A DNA stretch of 64,000 nucleotides from Comamonas halotolerans (GCF_030162935.1 NZ_JASAUZ010000012.1:186001-250000); one strand, 5' to 3'. Positions 1 to 9,826 are shown, counted from the first letter of the stretch. The notes: generated from the letters alone by a model not told the origin. Numbers and translations are program-made.

Positions 1-526
1 TGTCTCGCGCATTCCAGGCTAGAGCCTCCACCCCCAGGTTCTTGTAAAGGGGATTCAAGGACAACTGGGCATGGGGGGCTTCGTCAAGATGAATGACTTT
101 GGTGTCTTTCGCAATTTCAACCTGCCAAAGCGCATTGGTCTTCTCATCCACGATCATGAATTGATCGTGATGAAGATGAGTGATACCTTCCGTATCTTTG
201 CCTCCACGCACCCGGATGATGCGCAGCACCTCGCCATCGGTAGTCATCTCGACCACCCTCGACGGAGCATTGGCAATGCCAAAGAGCGTTTTGGATTCCG
301 GGTGAAACGTCAAGCCCGACAAGTTCTGACGAATTCCCTGCACTGCTTTGGCTTCCACAGTGACTTTGTAATCCCTCAAACCCAAAGCATCTGAAACCGG
401 TGCTTTTTGCTGCTGCAGCACATAGTAAACAAGTGCTGGAAGATAGAAAAAGACCAGCCACAAGCCAATCAACAGAGCTAGCAAAGCTAACAGGTATTTA
501 CAACGCTTTTTCCAGACAGAGTGCAT
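1..526 (-). CDS. SdiA-regulated (YjiK-like) membrane-anchored protein, partial
   Basis: The reading frame opens with ATG at 526 and runs off the left edge without a stop, so only about 175 N-terminal residues are visible. Residues 10-35 form a hydrophobic membrane segment (LLALLALLIGLWLVFFYLPA). The part after it resembles the SdiA-regulated/YjiK family, predicted beta-propellers found in the envelope: 'LSGLTFHPESKTLF' followed by 'GEVLRIIRVRG' and 'GITHLHHDQFMIVDE' are typical blade sequences. The gene lies 148 bp downstream of the giant ATPase gene on the same strand, with no clear terminator between them, so it could be co-transcribed with the stress operon. The family has no firmly established biochemical role. 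The assignment is moderately sure; the start is the only ATG near the hydrophobic segment. Confidence 0.7.
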   Translation of the reverse strand, partial: MHSVWKKRCKYLLALLALLIGLWLVFFYLPALVYYVLQQQKAPVSDALGLRDYKVTVEAKAVQGIRQNLSGLTFHPESKTLFGIANAPSRVVEMTTDGEVLRIIRVRGGKDTEGITHLHHDQFMIVDEKTNALWQVEIAKDTKVIHLDEAPHAQLSLNPLYKNLGVEALAWNARD

Positions 527-674
527 TTCGAGATTTTGCACTTAGCCGGACATCCCCATAGAAAAAATCCTCAAGCCAAGAGATGCTGCTACCAGTCATC
601 GTGCTTGAATTTTCATTCGCAATTGCGTCGAAACAGGCTGGCCGCTCCACACAATATTCCAATCAATCCAGCGT

Positions 675-3600
675 TCAAGACGCACTGTCCTGCATGCGGT
701 CAAAGGCCCTGTGTATCTCTTCGGAGCGCAGCGTCGGCTGCAAGCTGTCACGCTGTAGTTGTGCACGCTGACTGTCGATCTGCTCCTGCATGCGGGTGGC
801 CACCTGCATGAGCACCCGGTGCAGGCCCAACTGTTGTCTGCGGCTGTGCTCCAGGTGCTCGACCACCGGCTGCAGCGATCGGGACGCCAGCTGCTCCAGC
901 AATGCTGCCATGCGGTGGACCTGGGTATTCTCTGCGCCCTCATCAGTATCAGCGTGCTGATTCTGTGCAAGCACCTGCCAAACGCCCTGCAGAGACTGCT
1001 GCGTCGCGCTGTGCGCCTGCTGCAGTTGTTCCAGCAAAGCCTGCCAGCCCTCACGCTGTGTCAACTCCGCATCGCGCTGCTGCGATTGCTGCTGTCGGGC
1101 GTCTGACATGCCATGCGCCACCTCGCGCGTGACAGCAACCAAGTCCACCAGTTGCGACGCCACGCGCGTACCTGCATCAGCGTTGGCCCCGCCCATGGAC
1201 TTCTGGCGCAGAAACTCGGCCTTGATGTCGTTCCAGCGCGCAGCATCTTCCGCATTCAAGGTGCCGCGTAATTCGCGCAGCTTGAGCAGGTTTTCCTCTG
1301 CGCCCGTGGTCAGCATCTGCGCCTCGCCCTGGTAGTGGTCGTCCAGCATCTGCTGCATCTCGGCGTCGTTCATCACCGGTGTGATCTTCTCCGCGAGCTT
1401 GCTCATGTTGCGATAGCTGCCCTGCAACTTGAACGGCGGTTCTTCGCGATATTGGTCGTCCTGCGCAGCGCTGTGAATGTACTGCTGATTCACGCGAAAC
1501 ACAGTCTCACGTACCTTGAGCATGCGCTTGAGCGTCGCATCAATCTCGCGCAGCTCTGCCGACGAATACTCATAGCTCAGTGCATTGCTGGAAATTTCCT
1601 TTCCCTGCGCCTTTTCGATCAACAGATAGAGATCGTCCAGACTGCGCGTAGCCATGGGCGCCAGCACCGCGTTGGAGGTCATGCTGTTCTCGATATAGCT
1701 GAGCTTGAACACTTCTTCCATGCCACCCAGCACGTCGCCCAGGTTGTAGATGTCCGCACGGTTGGCCAGCATGTCGGGGATCTTGAAGACCTCACCCGAC
1801 TCGGTGTACGGGTTGCCCGACATGACGATGCAAAACCGCTTGCCGCGCAGATCGTGCGTCTTGGTCTTGCCGCGCCACACGCCCTCGATACGGCGCGTGC
1901 CGTCCGACAGCGAGATGAACTTCTGCAGAAACTCGGGATGCGTGTGCTGTATGTCGTCGATGTACAGCATCACGTTGTTGGCCATCTCCAACGCCAGATT
2001 GAGCTTTTCCAGTTCCTTGGCTGCTGTTGCATCGGGTGCCTGCGCCGGATCGAGCGAGCGCACAGAATGCCCCAGCGCCGGTCCGTTGATCTTCATGAAG
2101 ATCAGGCCCAGTCGGCTCGCCACATATTCCATCAGCGTGGTCTTGCCGTAGCCCGGTGGCGAGATCATCATGAGCAAGCCCATCTGGTCGGTACGCTTGG
2201 TCTCTCCCACAGCACCGATCTGCTTGGCCAGGTTGTCGCCGATCACCGGCAGATAACTCTTGTTGATGAGCTTGTTGCGCACAAACGAGGTGAGCGGGCG
2301 CGCCTTGAATTCCTCCACGCGGATGCGCTCGCGGTAGTCCTTGAGCACCTGCTGACGCAGTTGCTGATAGCGTTCAAACTGCGGTACGAAGTGGCGAAAG
2401 TGATGAACCGCGCGCATGCCCAGGTCATCGATCTGCAGCACCATGCGCCCGTTGCCGATGCGCGCATGCTGACCCAGCAAACCCTGCACCTCGCTGCGCA
2501 GATCCACATTGCTCACCACACTCGGCAGGTGGCTCGCACAGGTCAACCACGAGGCAGCCTCGCCTGCATAGGCCCACCATGCATCACCATCGGCAGACTT
2601 CAGCGCCCGACACGCCGTCTGCACCCAATGCAACGCACTGCGCCAGCGCTCGGCCAGCGGCGCGATCTGGTTGCGATGTTCACGGTCTTCGCCCCGCCAG
2701 TAGTCCAGCATTTCATCCCAGCGCTGCGGGTTCTGCAGATCGCTGTTCAACGCCGTTTGCAGTGCCGCCACCGCACTCTGGCTGTAGCTTGAGAAGTGAA
2801 AACGTACCGCCTTTACGGCCAGCTCCGCCTGCAGATAATTCGCCGCTGAGCGGATCAATCCGTCAATGTCGCCATGCGCCGACAAGGCCGTGAAATCATC
2901 AAGCAGGCCACGGTCTTTGACAAACACACGCAACACGCCGCCGATGTCCGCCTGAAGCGCATGCATTTCCGCCTCACTCGCAAACAACTGCTGCATGCAT
3001 TGCGCATGCTGCGCGCGGCGCGGCCACTGGGCAATATCAGCGGCCAGCTGCGGCTGCTGAATGTGCTCATGCTCGCGCCAGAACAGCACCGCCAAGGCCC
3101 GCGCGTCGGGTCCGAAACGCAGCACGCCTGCCGCATCACGCAGTGGCAGCAGAGCCTGCAGAATCAGGGCAGCATCATGGTCGTGAATGCCGCGCTCGTA
3201 GCCTTCGCGATAACGCGGCGCTGCAAACTCGCGCACCGCCAGGGTCAATGCCGTGCCATCGAGAAGCAATTGCGCCAGGCGTTGCTCATTCCAGCCATCG
3301 GTGCGATTGCGCGCCGCCAGCACCACGTTCAGCGCCAGATACTCGCCGCGATACAGCTCGGCGGATTCGGCCAACGTAGACACGTCCCAATAAGCCTGCA
3401 GATTCGCCAGCTCTGCGTTGTCGACCGCTTCGAAATACTCCGTGCCCACCAGATGCAGAAACAGCTCGCCATTGCGTGGCAGCAGCGTCAGCTCCAGATC
3501 CTGGTTGCCCACGCTGAAGCGGTGCCGCCCCAGCTTGATGACGTTGCCGCCACCTTCATAGAGATCGGAGCGATCCTGCAGCGAACGGAACGCCTGATCG

Positions 3601-6128
3601 CGCAGCGACTTCACACGTGTGTCGATATCGTCGGCCTTCACCGCATCGAACAGCTCGTTGCGCAGCCGCGCGCCCAGCTCCTTGAGTTTGGCGATCAGCG
3701 TATCGCCCGCAAAGAATGCATGCAGCGCCTCGCTGGACGCCAGCTTGTCGGTGCGCTTGGGCAGGCCCTGGATGATGCGCAGCGCCGCATCATGCACCCC
3801 CTGCGCGCGGCGCTGGCGCTCGTCCTGCAGCGACTGTCGCCGCGATTCAAACGTCTCCAGCAGCTCCTCGCGCTTGGCAACGATGTCGTTCAGAAACTGC
3901 TCGTGTTCGCCAAACTGGCCCTCGATTTCTTCGAGCTGCACCAGCAATCGCGCAAGCTGTTCATCGCACTTCTCGGTCGTCTGCGCCAGACCCAGCGCAT
4001 TGACAATGCTTTGCGAGAACAGCGCCAGTTGTGACGCAAACTGCGCCACCTGCTCCGAGCTGCCCAGGCTGCTGCGGCGCTGCTCGGCGCGTGCTCGCAC
4101 CTGGTTCAGGCGCGAGTAGATGGCCGAGATGCGGTCCACCACCTGCGTGCGCTGTGTGGCGTCGTCGATCTTGAGGCCGGTCATCAGCTCGGACAGCATG
4201 TCCAGCGCCGCCGAGATGCGCGTCATCTCCGCCAGCGGCTCACGCAGTTGCACCACGGTGGCCGCCGCCTGTGCCTGCTGATCGAGCTTGTGCAACTCAT
4301 CCACATAGGGCTGCAGCGCCGCATCGGTGGCAATGAAGGCGGCCGTGCGCTGCGACACCTCACCCTGCACCTCGCCCACCGCTGCAGCCATCGTGTCGAT
4401 GGCCTCTGTATCCACATAGCGCAACTCGCGCGTGGACATCAAGTGCCCGCGCAACTTCGCCAGTTCTTCCAGCGCACTCACGTGCTCGTCCACCGTCGTC
4501 CAGTCGCTGGTGCGCAAGCGCTTGAGCAGATTGCCATGCTGCGAGGACACATCATTCATCGCGCGCGACGAAGCCTGGCGGATGCTCTCGACCTTCTCGT
4601 ACTCGTCGATCACCGCATCGCCCGTGGCGACTATGCCATGCAGCACCTCGTTCATCGCGGCAAGCTGCGGCGTGTTGATCCACTGGTGGCGCTCGAACAG
4701 CAAGCGCGTGGTGTCGATCAGCCGTTCATAACGCGCCAACGACACCTCGGGCGCAGCGATTTCCTTGCGCACGCTGTACACATCGGAGATGCCGCTGACC
4801 AGTTCCGCATTGCCGATGTGGCCCAGAAAGCTGTCCTTCTGCGGCTGGCGCGCGGCAAAGTCTTCCGACGCAAATGGCGTGCGCCAGATCTGCATGGGAT
4901 GCACGCGCGTGGCCTCGTCGCCATCGGCGGCAAAAATCACGATGCGCCCGTCTTCCAGCCGCGCATAACCGTGGCAGACAATAGGCGGCTGCAGTGCGCG
5001 CTCGATCAGGTTGTACTTGAACAGCGCCATGCGCCCGCTGCCCGGCTCATAGAAGATGTAGAGCACATCCTCGCCGTTGGGCGAGCGGATGCTGCGGCGA
5101 TAACGCATGCCCTGCATGTTCTGCTCGAACGAGCGGTGCTCGCCGCTCTGCAGCACATAGCCACCGGGAAAAATGATGCCATGGTCATCAGGCAGCTGGA
5201 TGCATGCGCCCGCAATCGCATCCATGCGCAACACCTGACGCGACAGTGTGTTGTAGATGAGATAGCGCCACTGCTCTTCGCGATACGGCAGAATCTTCAG
5301 CAAAATCATGCTGCCGAGCTGCGCGTACTCGAACACCGCATCATCCAGCGATTGATTGGCTTCCTGCACAGGCTCGCTGTAGATACCAAGCCCGTCGTTG
5401 GTATTGTTCTCGACCTTGAGGGTGAGCGTGCCGCCAAGCGTCTCCACGAACACCTTGTCGAGGATGTTCATGTGCGGAAAGCGGCCCTGCACGATCTGAT
5501 CGCGCCCGCAGCGCTGCCACTCAAAGTCAAACGGCGCCGGGGGGTCGATGTCGCGTTCACCGCGGTTGTCGATGTACTTGACTTTCTTGCCATCCGGCGA
5601 GATCGACCAGCGAAACACGCGCACGTCGGTAATGCGCTCCCCGATCTGAAAGCTCGCCAGCAGCTTGCTGTCGCGCACCACCAGCTGCATCAGCCGCGTG
5701 TTCTTGTAGTAGGCGTACAGCTCCTGAAAATCCTGCACAAAGCTCTGGATGCCAAGGAAACTGTCCTTCAATTCGACCGGCACGACCTCGTAGCCGTGCT
5801 CGTTCTCCTCCAGGCGATACAGCGCGAACACATCTTCCACGCGCGTGGCCTGCTTGAGTCCCATGAAGACGTTGTAGCCGAAGAGCAGCAGGTCTCCCAC
5901 CTGGGTGATGTCGCGCCCCACGCAGTTGTTTTCGGTGCGCACGCGCATGCGGCCGATGACTTCCATCTGGCTTCGGCCAAACTCTTCGAGGCGTTCCTCG
6001 TTGAGCTGACGCACCAGGGTTTCCAGCGTCTGGCCTTGCGTTGCCAGACGCTTGGCCAGCACTTCATACGATCCACCGCTCGCAACGGCCTGGTCTACAA
6101 CGGAGGTGGGCTGTTCAGCTTGAGACAT
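675..6128 (-). CDS. Giant AAA+ ATPase ('DNA repair ATPase' family, DUF3686-type N-terminus)
   Basis: This 1,817-residue protein has one AAA+ module near its C-terminus: Walker A PPGYGKTT at about residue 1320, Walker B LYIDDIQ at about 1390 (Asp-Asp where Asp-Glu is usual), a sensor-1-like MSGNPYTESG, then NRADIYNLGD. The first 500 residues look beta-rich ('VGRDITQVGDLLLFGYNVF'), as in the DUF3686 family. They are followed by several hundred residues of charged, Gln-rich predicted coiled coil, and a second coiled coil closes the protein. The family is often labelled a DNA-repair ATPase, but I know of little experimental support. Its position directly downstream of flotillin, YqiJ, PspA and DUF2170 genes suggests a membrane-remodelling or stress role instead (inference). 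ATG 6128 is preferred over an upstream TTG at 6146. Confidence 0.85.
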   Translation of the reverse strand: MSQAEQPTSVVDQAVASGGSYEVLAKRLATQGQTLETLVRQLNEERLEEFGRSQMEVIGRMRVRTENNCVGRDITQVGDLLLFGYNVFMGLKQATRVEDVFALYRLEENEHGYEVVPVELKDSFLGIQSFVQDFQELYAYYKNTRLMQLVVRDSKLLASFQIGERITDVRVFRWSISPDGKKVKYIDNRGERDIDPPAPFDFEWQRCGRDQIVQGRFPHMNILDKVFVETLGGTLTLKVENNTNDGLGIYSEPVQEANQSLDDAVFEYAQLGSMILLKILPYREEQWRYLIYNTLSRQVLRMDAIAGACIQLPDDHGIIFPGGYVLQSGEHRSFEQNMQGMRYRRSIRSPNGEDVLYIFYEPGSGRMALFKYNLIERALQPPIVCHGYARLEDGRIVIFAADGDEATRVHPMQIWRTPFASEDFAARQPQKDSFLGHIGNAELVSGISDVYSVRKEIAAPEVSLARYERLIDTTRLLFERHQWINTPQLAAMNEVLHGIVATGDAVIDEYEKVESIRQASSRAMNDVSSQHGNLLKRLRTSDWTTVDEHVSALEELAKLRGHLMSTRELRYVDTEAIDTMAAAVGEVQGEVSQRTAAFIATDAALQPYVDELHKLDQQAQAAATVVQLREPLAEMTRISAALDMLSELMTGLKIDDATQRTQVVDRISAIYSRLNQVRARAEQRRSSLGSSEQVAQFASQLALFSQSIVNALGLAQTTEKCDEQLARLLVQLEEIEGQFGEHEQFLNDIVAKREELLETFESRRQSLQDERQRRAQGVHDAALRIIQGLPKRTDKLASSEALHAFFAGDTLIAKLKELGARLRNELFDAVKADDIDTRVKSLRDQAFRSLQDRSDLYEGGGNVIKLGRHRFSVGNQDLELTLLPRNGELFLHLVGTEYFEAVDNAELANLQAYWDVSTLAESAELYRGEYLALNVVLAARNRTDGWNEQRLAQLLLDGTALTLAVREFAAPRYREGYERGIHDHDAALILQALLPLRDAAGVLRFGPDARALAVLFWREHEHIQQPQLAADIAQWPRRAQHAQCMQQLFASEAEMHALQADIGGVLRVFVKDRGLLDDFTALSAHGDIDGLIRSAANYLQAELAVKAVRFHFSSYSQSAVAALQTALNSDLQNPQRWDEMLDYWRGEDREHRNQIAPLAERWRSALHWVQTACRALKSADGDAWWAYAGEAASWLTCASHLPSVVSNVDLRSEVQGLLGQHARIGNGRMVLQIDDLGMRAVHHFRHFVPQFERYQQLRQQVLKDYRERIRVEEFKARPLTSFVRNKLINKSYLPVIGDNLAKQIGAVGETKRTDQMGLLMMISPPGYGKTTLMEYVASRLGLIFMKINGPALGHSVRSLDPAQAPDATAAKELEKLNLALEMANNVMLYIDDIQHTHPEFLQKFISLSDGTRRIEGVWRGKTKTHDLRGKRFCIVMSGNPYTESGEVFKIPDMLANRADIYNLGDVLGGMEEVFKLSYIENSMTSNAVLAPMATRSLDDLYLLIEKAQGKEISSNALSYEYSSAELREIDATLKRMLKVRETVFRVNQQYIHSAAQDDQYREEPPFKLQGSYRNMSKLAEKITPVMNDAEMQQMLDDHYQGEAQMLTTGAEENLLKLRELRGTLNAEDAARWNDIKAEFLRQKSMGGANADAGTRVASQLVDLVAVTREVAHGMSDARQQQSQQRDAELTQREGWQALLEQLQQAHSATQQSLQGVWQVLAQNQHADTDEGAENTQVHRMAALLEQLASRSLQPVVEHLEHSRRQQLGLHRVLMQVATRMQEQIDSQRAQLQRDSLQPTLRSEEIHRAFDRMQDSAS

Positions 6129-6164
6129 AGCGCTCACAGACTTCAACGTGAATAGGAAGACTCA

Positions 6165-6193
6165 GCCCCTCTCCCGCAAGCAAGAGAAGGGGC
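6165..6193 (-). repeat. Intercistronic hairpin between the flotillin and ATPase genes
   Basis: GCCCC at 6165-6169 pairs with GGGGC at 6189-6193, with CTC (6171-6173) and GAG (6184-6186) extending the stem across a short bulge. No T-run follows in the direction of transcription, so it is not a canonical terminator. It may stabilise the upstream flotillin message or reduce expression of the very large downstream ATPase gene. The stem sequence resembles short GC-rich palindromes common between genes in Comamonadaceae. Confidence 0.5.
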
Positions 6194-6206
6194 AAGACGC
6201 ATGGCC

Positions 6207-8279
6207 TCAAGCCGATGGCGGCAAACTCTTCTGATCGTCGCCCGCACCGCCGCCCAGCAGCGAGGGCACACCACCCTTGCTATTCAGAAATTTATTGAGC
6301 AGCTCCTGCACGATCGGGCTCTTGCCCGACACGCCTTCAATCGCCTTCCCCACCGACAGCGCCTTGGCGAAGTTGTCGAAGAATGCGCCCTCGCCACCCA
6401 CGATGTCGATATTGGCCTTGCTGAGCGCAGACGACAGCACCTCAGCCTGCTCCTTCGCAACACTCTTGTTCGCGTCGATGGCCGCCAGCGCCTGCTCGAA
6501 GTTCTTCTCGAGCTGCATGCGGAACTCTTCGTGCGAACGTGCCTGATCGGACAGGCCGCCCAGTGCAGCGAATTTCTCCGTCAGGCCCTTGGCTTCAGCG
6601 AACAGTTTGTCGCGCAGCACGTCGGCCTCGGACTGACCCACCTCGCGTGTCACCAGCGCCTTGGTGTTGCCTACCTGCGCCTCGCCGCGTGCCTGTGCCA
6701 TCAGGCGCTCTTCAAGCACCCTCGCCTCGGCCAGACCCTGTTTCTCGTTGGCATCCGCCGTCGCCTCGATCACGCGCGCCTCGGCCATGCCCTTTTCCTG
6801 CTGCCCCTTGGCCTCGGCGATCAGGCGCTCGGCCACCACCTTTGCCTGTGCCAGGCCTTCCTTCTCGATGGCAGCCGCCGTCACCTCGCGCACCTTGGCA
6901 TCGGCCAGACCGGGCGCTGCACGCTCCACTTCAATGGCTTCGGCCAGCTTCTTCTTGGCCTCGGCAGTCTTGCCAGCAGCTTCCAGTTCAGCCTGTGCCA
7001 GCGTGGTCACTTCCACGGCCTTGTGGCGCGAGGCTGTCTCGTCGGCCTCCGCCTTCTTCACCTGACGCACCAGATCCTCTTGGGCAGCGGCCTCAGCGGT
7101 CAGCACGGTGACCTGTTTCATGCGCTCGGCCTCGGACACCACGCGCACTTCCTTGATGCGCTCTTCTTCCTGCGCCACCGTCTTCTCCACCGCCACGCGC
7201 TCGCGGATCACGTTGGCGATGTTGGCCTTCTCGACTTCAATCGCCTTCTCCTTCTCGATGCGCTGCAGCTCCACCTCGCGTTGCCGCGCAACAATCTCCA
7301 GCTCCTTGGCACGCGTGACTTTTTCCACTTCAATCACCACTGCGCGCTCGCGATTCTGCTGCGCCACCGCCACTTCGCGGGCCTTGTTCTCTTCACGGAT
7401 GTCGAGCTGCTCCTGCGTCTGTATACGGGCCTGCTCGGCTTTCAGGCGTTCCTCTTCCTGCACCTTCTGCGTCTCGGCCTGCTCGCGCGCCTGGATGGTC
7501 GCGATCTCGCGTTTCTGGCGGGCTTCCGCATCAGCCTGCTGGCGCGCCAACGCCAGCATGGCTTCCTTGGTTTCAACGTTTTTCTTGGTCACCGCCAGTT
7601 CGGCATTGCGCTCCAGTTCGTTGGTCACAATGTTCTGCTTGGCCGTCAGTTCGGTGATTTTCCGGATGCCCTCGGAGTCCAGGATATTGTTCGGATCCAA
7701 CGATGATTTGGGCGTCTGTTCCAGGTAATCGATGGCCACATCTTCAAGTACGTAACCATTCAGGTCGTTGCCAATCACATGAATGATCTGATCTCGGAAC
7801 TCCTGGCGGTTCTCGAACAGCTTCACGAAATCAATCTGCTTGCCGACGGTCTTGAGCGCCTCGGAAAACTTGGCGTTAAACAACTCGTTCACGGCCACCT
7901 TGTCAGAAGCACGGTCCACGCCAATTGACTTAGCCACCTTGAGCACATCTCCCACTGTCTCATTGACACGCAGGTAAAACGCCACGGTGATATCGGCGCG
8001 CATATTGTCCCGGCAGATCAGTCCCTCCTTGCCACGGCGATCAATCTCCAGTGTGATCAGAGAGATACGCATGAACTCCTTCTTGTGAATCACCGGCAGC
8101 ACCAGTCCCCCTGTGAATTTCACCTTGGGCTGAGAAGTAGTGTCATTGATGATCAAGGCCGTACCCTGGGGCACCTTGATGTAGAAAGCCTTTATCAGCG
8201 CAAACAGCCCGAGTATGAGAATGAAGACGGTGCCAAGGACCACGGCCGCCACGATGTACCACTCCATATTGCCTGTCAT
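6207..8279 (-). CDS. yqiK: Flotillin-family (YqiK-like) membrane scaffold protein
   Basis: The 690-residue product starts with an N-terminal membrane segment (YIVAAVVLGTVFILILGLFALI, about residues 6-28). An SPFH/band-7 domain follows (about 30-200; 'VPQGTALIINDTT', 'RISLITLEIDRRGKEGL'). After it comes a very long Ala/Glu/Lys-rich flotillin coiled coil with repeated 'AEAKG' and 'EARVLEERL' elements to about 560, and a C-terminal tail rich in Gly and Pro. Bacterial flotillins of this type organise membrane microdomains and partner with NfeD/YqiJ OB-fold proteins. The YqiJ-type gene is 32 bp upstream, as in the E. coli yqiJ-yqiK pair. A GGGAG ribosome site precedes ATG 8279. Confidence 0.9.
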   Translation of the reverse strand: MTGNMEWYIVAAVVLGTVFILILGLFALIKAFYIKVPQGTALIINDTTSQPKVKFTGGLVLPVIHKKEFMRISLITLEIDRRGKEGLICRDNMRADITVAFYLRVNETVGDVLKVAKSIGVDRASDKVAVNELFNAKFSEALKTVGKQIDFVKLFENRQEFRDQIIHVIGNDLNGYVLEDVAIDYLEQTPKSSLDPNNILDSEGIRKITELTAKQNIVTNELERNAELAVTKKNVETKEAMLALARQQADAEARQKREIATIQAREQAETQKVQEEERLKAEQARIQTQEQLDIREENKAREVAVAQQNRERAVVIEVEKVTRAKELEIVARQREVELQRIEKEKAIEVEKANIANVIRERVAVEKTVAQEEERIKEVRVVSEAERMKQVTVLTAEAAAQEDLVRQVKKAEADETASRHKAVEVTTLAQAELEAAGKTAEAKKKLAEAIEVERAAPGLADAKVREVTAAAIEKEGLAQAKVVAERLIAEAKGQQEKGMAEARVIEATADANEKQGLAEARVLEERLMAQARGEAQVGNTKALVTREVGQSEADVLRDKLFAEAKGLTEKFAALGGLSDQARSHEEFRMQLEKNFEQALAAIDANKSVAKEQAEVLSSALSKANIDIVGGEGAFFDNFAKALSVGKAIEGVSGKSPIVQELLNKFLNSKGGVPSLLGGGAGDDQKSLPPSA

Positions 8280-8311
8280 GCATTGCTCCCTGTCTGCTGG
8301 ATATCTGAAAA

Positions 8312-8998
8312 CTAAAAACCGTTCCTGTCCTGCCCCGCGCGCTCACTGCCATCGAATTCGGCCTTGCTGACCACGCGCCAAGCGTTCTGTTCCTGAAGGT
8401 GCTCTATCAACACAATCTCCGTGCCGCGCACCAGCTCGCGCTCTGGCGAGCGCATCTGCAGATTCAGGCCGCCGCCTCCGTCATCCACGCTGCCATAGCC
8501 CTGCTGTGCATTCACCACCGCGCTACGCACCAGCCCTGTCCGCCCCAGCAGAACCTTCTGTACTTCACCCGGTGCCAACTTGGTCAGCACGCTGCGCAAA
8601 GGTCGCAACACAGCAACGGTGCCCAGAAATCCGAGAACAACAGCTGCACAGGCCACCAAGGAGCCGGTCATGAAACTGAGCCAACCACCCCCTTGCTGCA
8701 TGGGCACCAGATGAGACATCACATAAGAGGCCAACCACGAAAGCAGCAACAACACTGTGATGATGACGGTCAAAGGAATACCGCCCAATCCAACCTTCAG
8801 CAGCAGCCCGGCCAACGCACTGGCCGAACTTTCAACGCCGTTAGCACTGTCGCTGCCATCAAAAAGCACCCAGTGGTCCAGCGCATCAATGTCCAGCAAT
8901 CCCAGCATGGCCACCATCCAATACAGCAGCATGAAAAGCAGCAGCGCCCCGAACAAGAATGTCGGGAAGCCGAATGCGTACTCCAAGAAAGCGCCCAT
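8312..8998 (-). CDS. yqiJ: YqiJ-family inner-membrane protein with C-terminal OB-fold-like domain
   Basis: The 228-residue protein has three or four predicted membrane segments: about residues 12-35 (FLFGALLLFMLLYWMVAML), 63-95 (LKVGLGGIPLTVIITVLLLLSW region) and 108-130. A soluble C-terminal portion (about 140-220) contains 'GRTGLVRSAVVNAQQGYGSV' and 'EIVLIEHLQEQNAWRVV', resembling the OB-fold of NfeD-like proteins. YqiJ proteins are partners of YqiK flotillins and are thought to help localise or assemble them. The gene sits between the pspA-like and flotillin genes in a minus-strand operon. No catalytic residues are expected. Family assignment rests on topology, length and neighbourhood. 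Confidence 0.8.
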   Translation of the reverse strand: MGAFLEYAFGFPTFLFGALLLFMLLYWMVAMLGLLDIDALDHWVLFDGSDSANGVESSASALAGLLLKVGLGGIPLTVIITVLLLLSWLASYVMSHLVPMQQGGGWLSFMTGSLVACAAVVLGFLGTVAVLRPLRSVLTKLAPGEVQKVLLGRTGLVRSAVVNAQQGYGSVDDGGGGLNLQMRSPERELVRGTEIVLIEHLQEQNAWRVVSKAEFDGSERAGQDRNGF

Positions 8999-9118
8999 GT
9001 GGTTTTCCTCCCGTACGTTGCTGTGTCGCCAGGCCTGCCTTCAGCGGCAGGCGCCGCGTCCTCTTGCTCTTGTTGCTTTAACGGTGCATGTCATGTGGTA
9101 GCAGCATGCAGGTCCAGA

Positions 9119-9826
9119 TCAGGCAGCCTTGCCAGAACCTGCGCGCTGCGCCTTCAAACGCTCCAGCACGGTCTTTGCATCGCTGGCCTGCGAGGCAATT
9201 CCTGCAGCTCGAAGTTTGGCGTCCAGCGCATCTTCTGCCCCCTCTTTTGCCAGTTCAGCAGCACTTTGCAGTCGCGCTCCATGCTCTGCCTGCTTCTGCT
9301 TGATGCGCTCCAGTGAATCCAATGCCGTCTGCACCCTTGACTGCGTGCCTGTGTACCGCCCCGCCACCGTTGCCTGCGCACGCTGCACGCTTTCAGTCGC
9401 TTTGACGGTGTCTGCCTGCTGCTTGAGCCTGCGAATGTTCGACTGTGCTGTCTGGATCGCGGCCCGCAACTGCTCCACGCTCTGGGTAAAGGCCTCGAGT
9501 TGCGTTTGCTCTTCATCGCGCTGCGCTTCCAGCAATGCCACCTTGCCTGCGACTTCCAAAGCCAGTGCCTCATCGCCTGTATCGAGCGCCTTGACCGCAT
9601 AGTCCTCGTATTCGATGAGCCTGGACTGGGTGGTCTGCAGCTTGTCAGCAGCGAGCTTTTGCTTGGCCATGATTTCGGCCAATGCTTCCCGGGACCTGCT
9701 CAAGTCACTGTCCGCGTCGCGAATTTCCTGATCAAGGATGCGCAACGCCTGGCTGTCAGTGACAGCTTCCCCGGCTTCGTGGGCCGCTCCGCGCAATGCT
9801 GTTACCAGCTTGTTCCATAGTGCCAT
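9119..9826 (-). CDS. pspA: PspA/IM30 (ESCRT-III-like) membrane-stress protein
   Basis: The 235-residue product is almost wholly helical coiled coil, beginning 'MALWNKLVTALRGAAHEAGE', the expected PspA start with an amphipathic N-terminal helix. The helical hairpin follows ('DADSDLSRSREALAEIMAKQ', then heptad-rich sequence to about residue 190). PspA proteins are bacterial ESCRT-III relatives that polymerise on damaged inner membrane. ATG 9826 is chosen because an AGGAG ribosome site precedes it and because PspA members start there; an upstream ATG at 9859 adds an unconserved 11 residues. The gene lies 48 bp after the DUF2170 gene. It is closer to the YjfJ-type PspA paralogues that accompany YjfI than to the pspABC operon type, because no pspB, pspC or pspF is near. 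Confidence 0.88.
   Translation of the reverse strand: MALWNKLVTALRGAAHEAGEAVTDSQALRILDQEIRDADSDLSRSREALAEIMAKQKLAADKLQTTQSRLIEYEDYAVKALDTGDEALALEVAGKVALLEAQRDEEQTQLEAFTQSVEQLRAAIQTAQSNIRRLKQQADTVKATESVQRAQATVAGRYTGTQSRVQTALDSLERIKQKQAEHGARLQSAAELAKEGAEDALDAKLRAAGIASQASDAKTVLERLKAQRAGSGKAA

Noticed and set aside
144-461. Minus-strand frame at the left edge
   Set aside because: It lies in a different frame from the SdiA-regulated protein, whose frame has a membrane anchor and family motifs.
4248-6155. Long plus-strand open frame (635 codons) opposite the ATPase gene
   Set aside because: It is antisense to a gene with clear domains, is rich in His, Arg and Gln without motifs, and arises from codon bias on the other strand.
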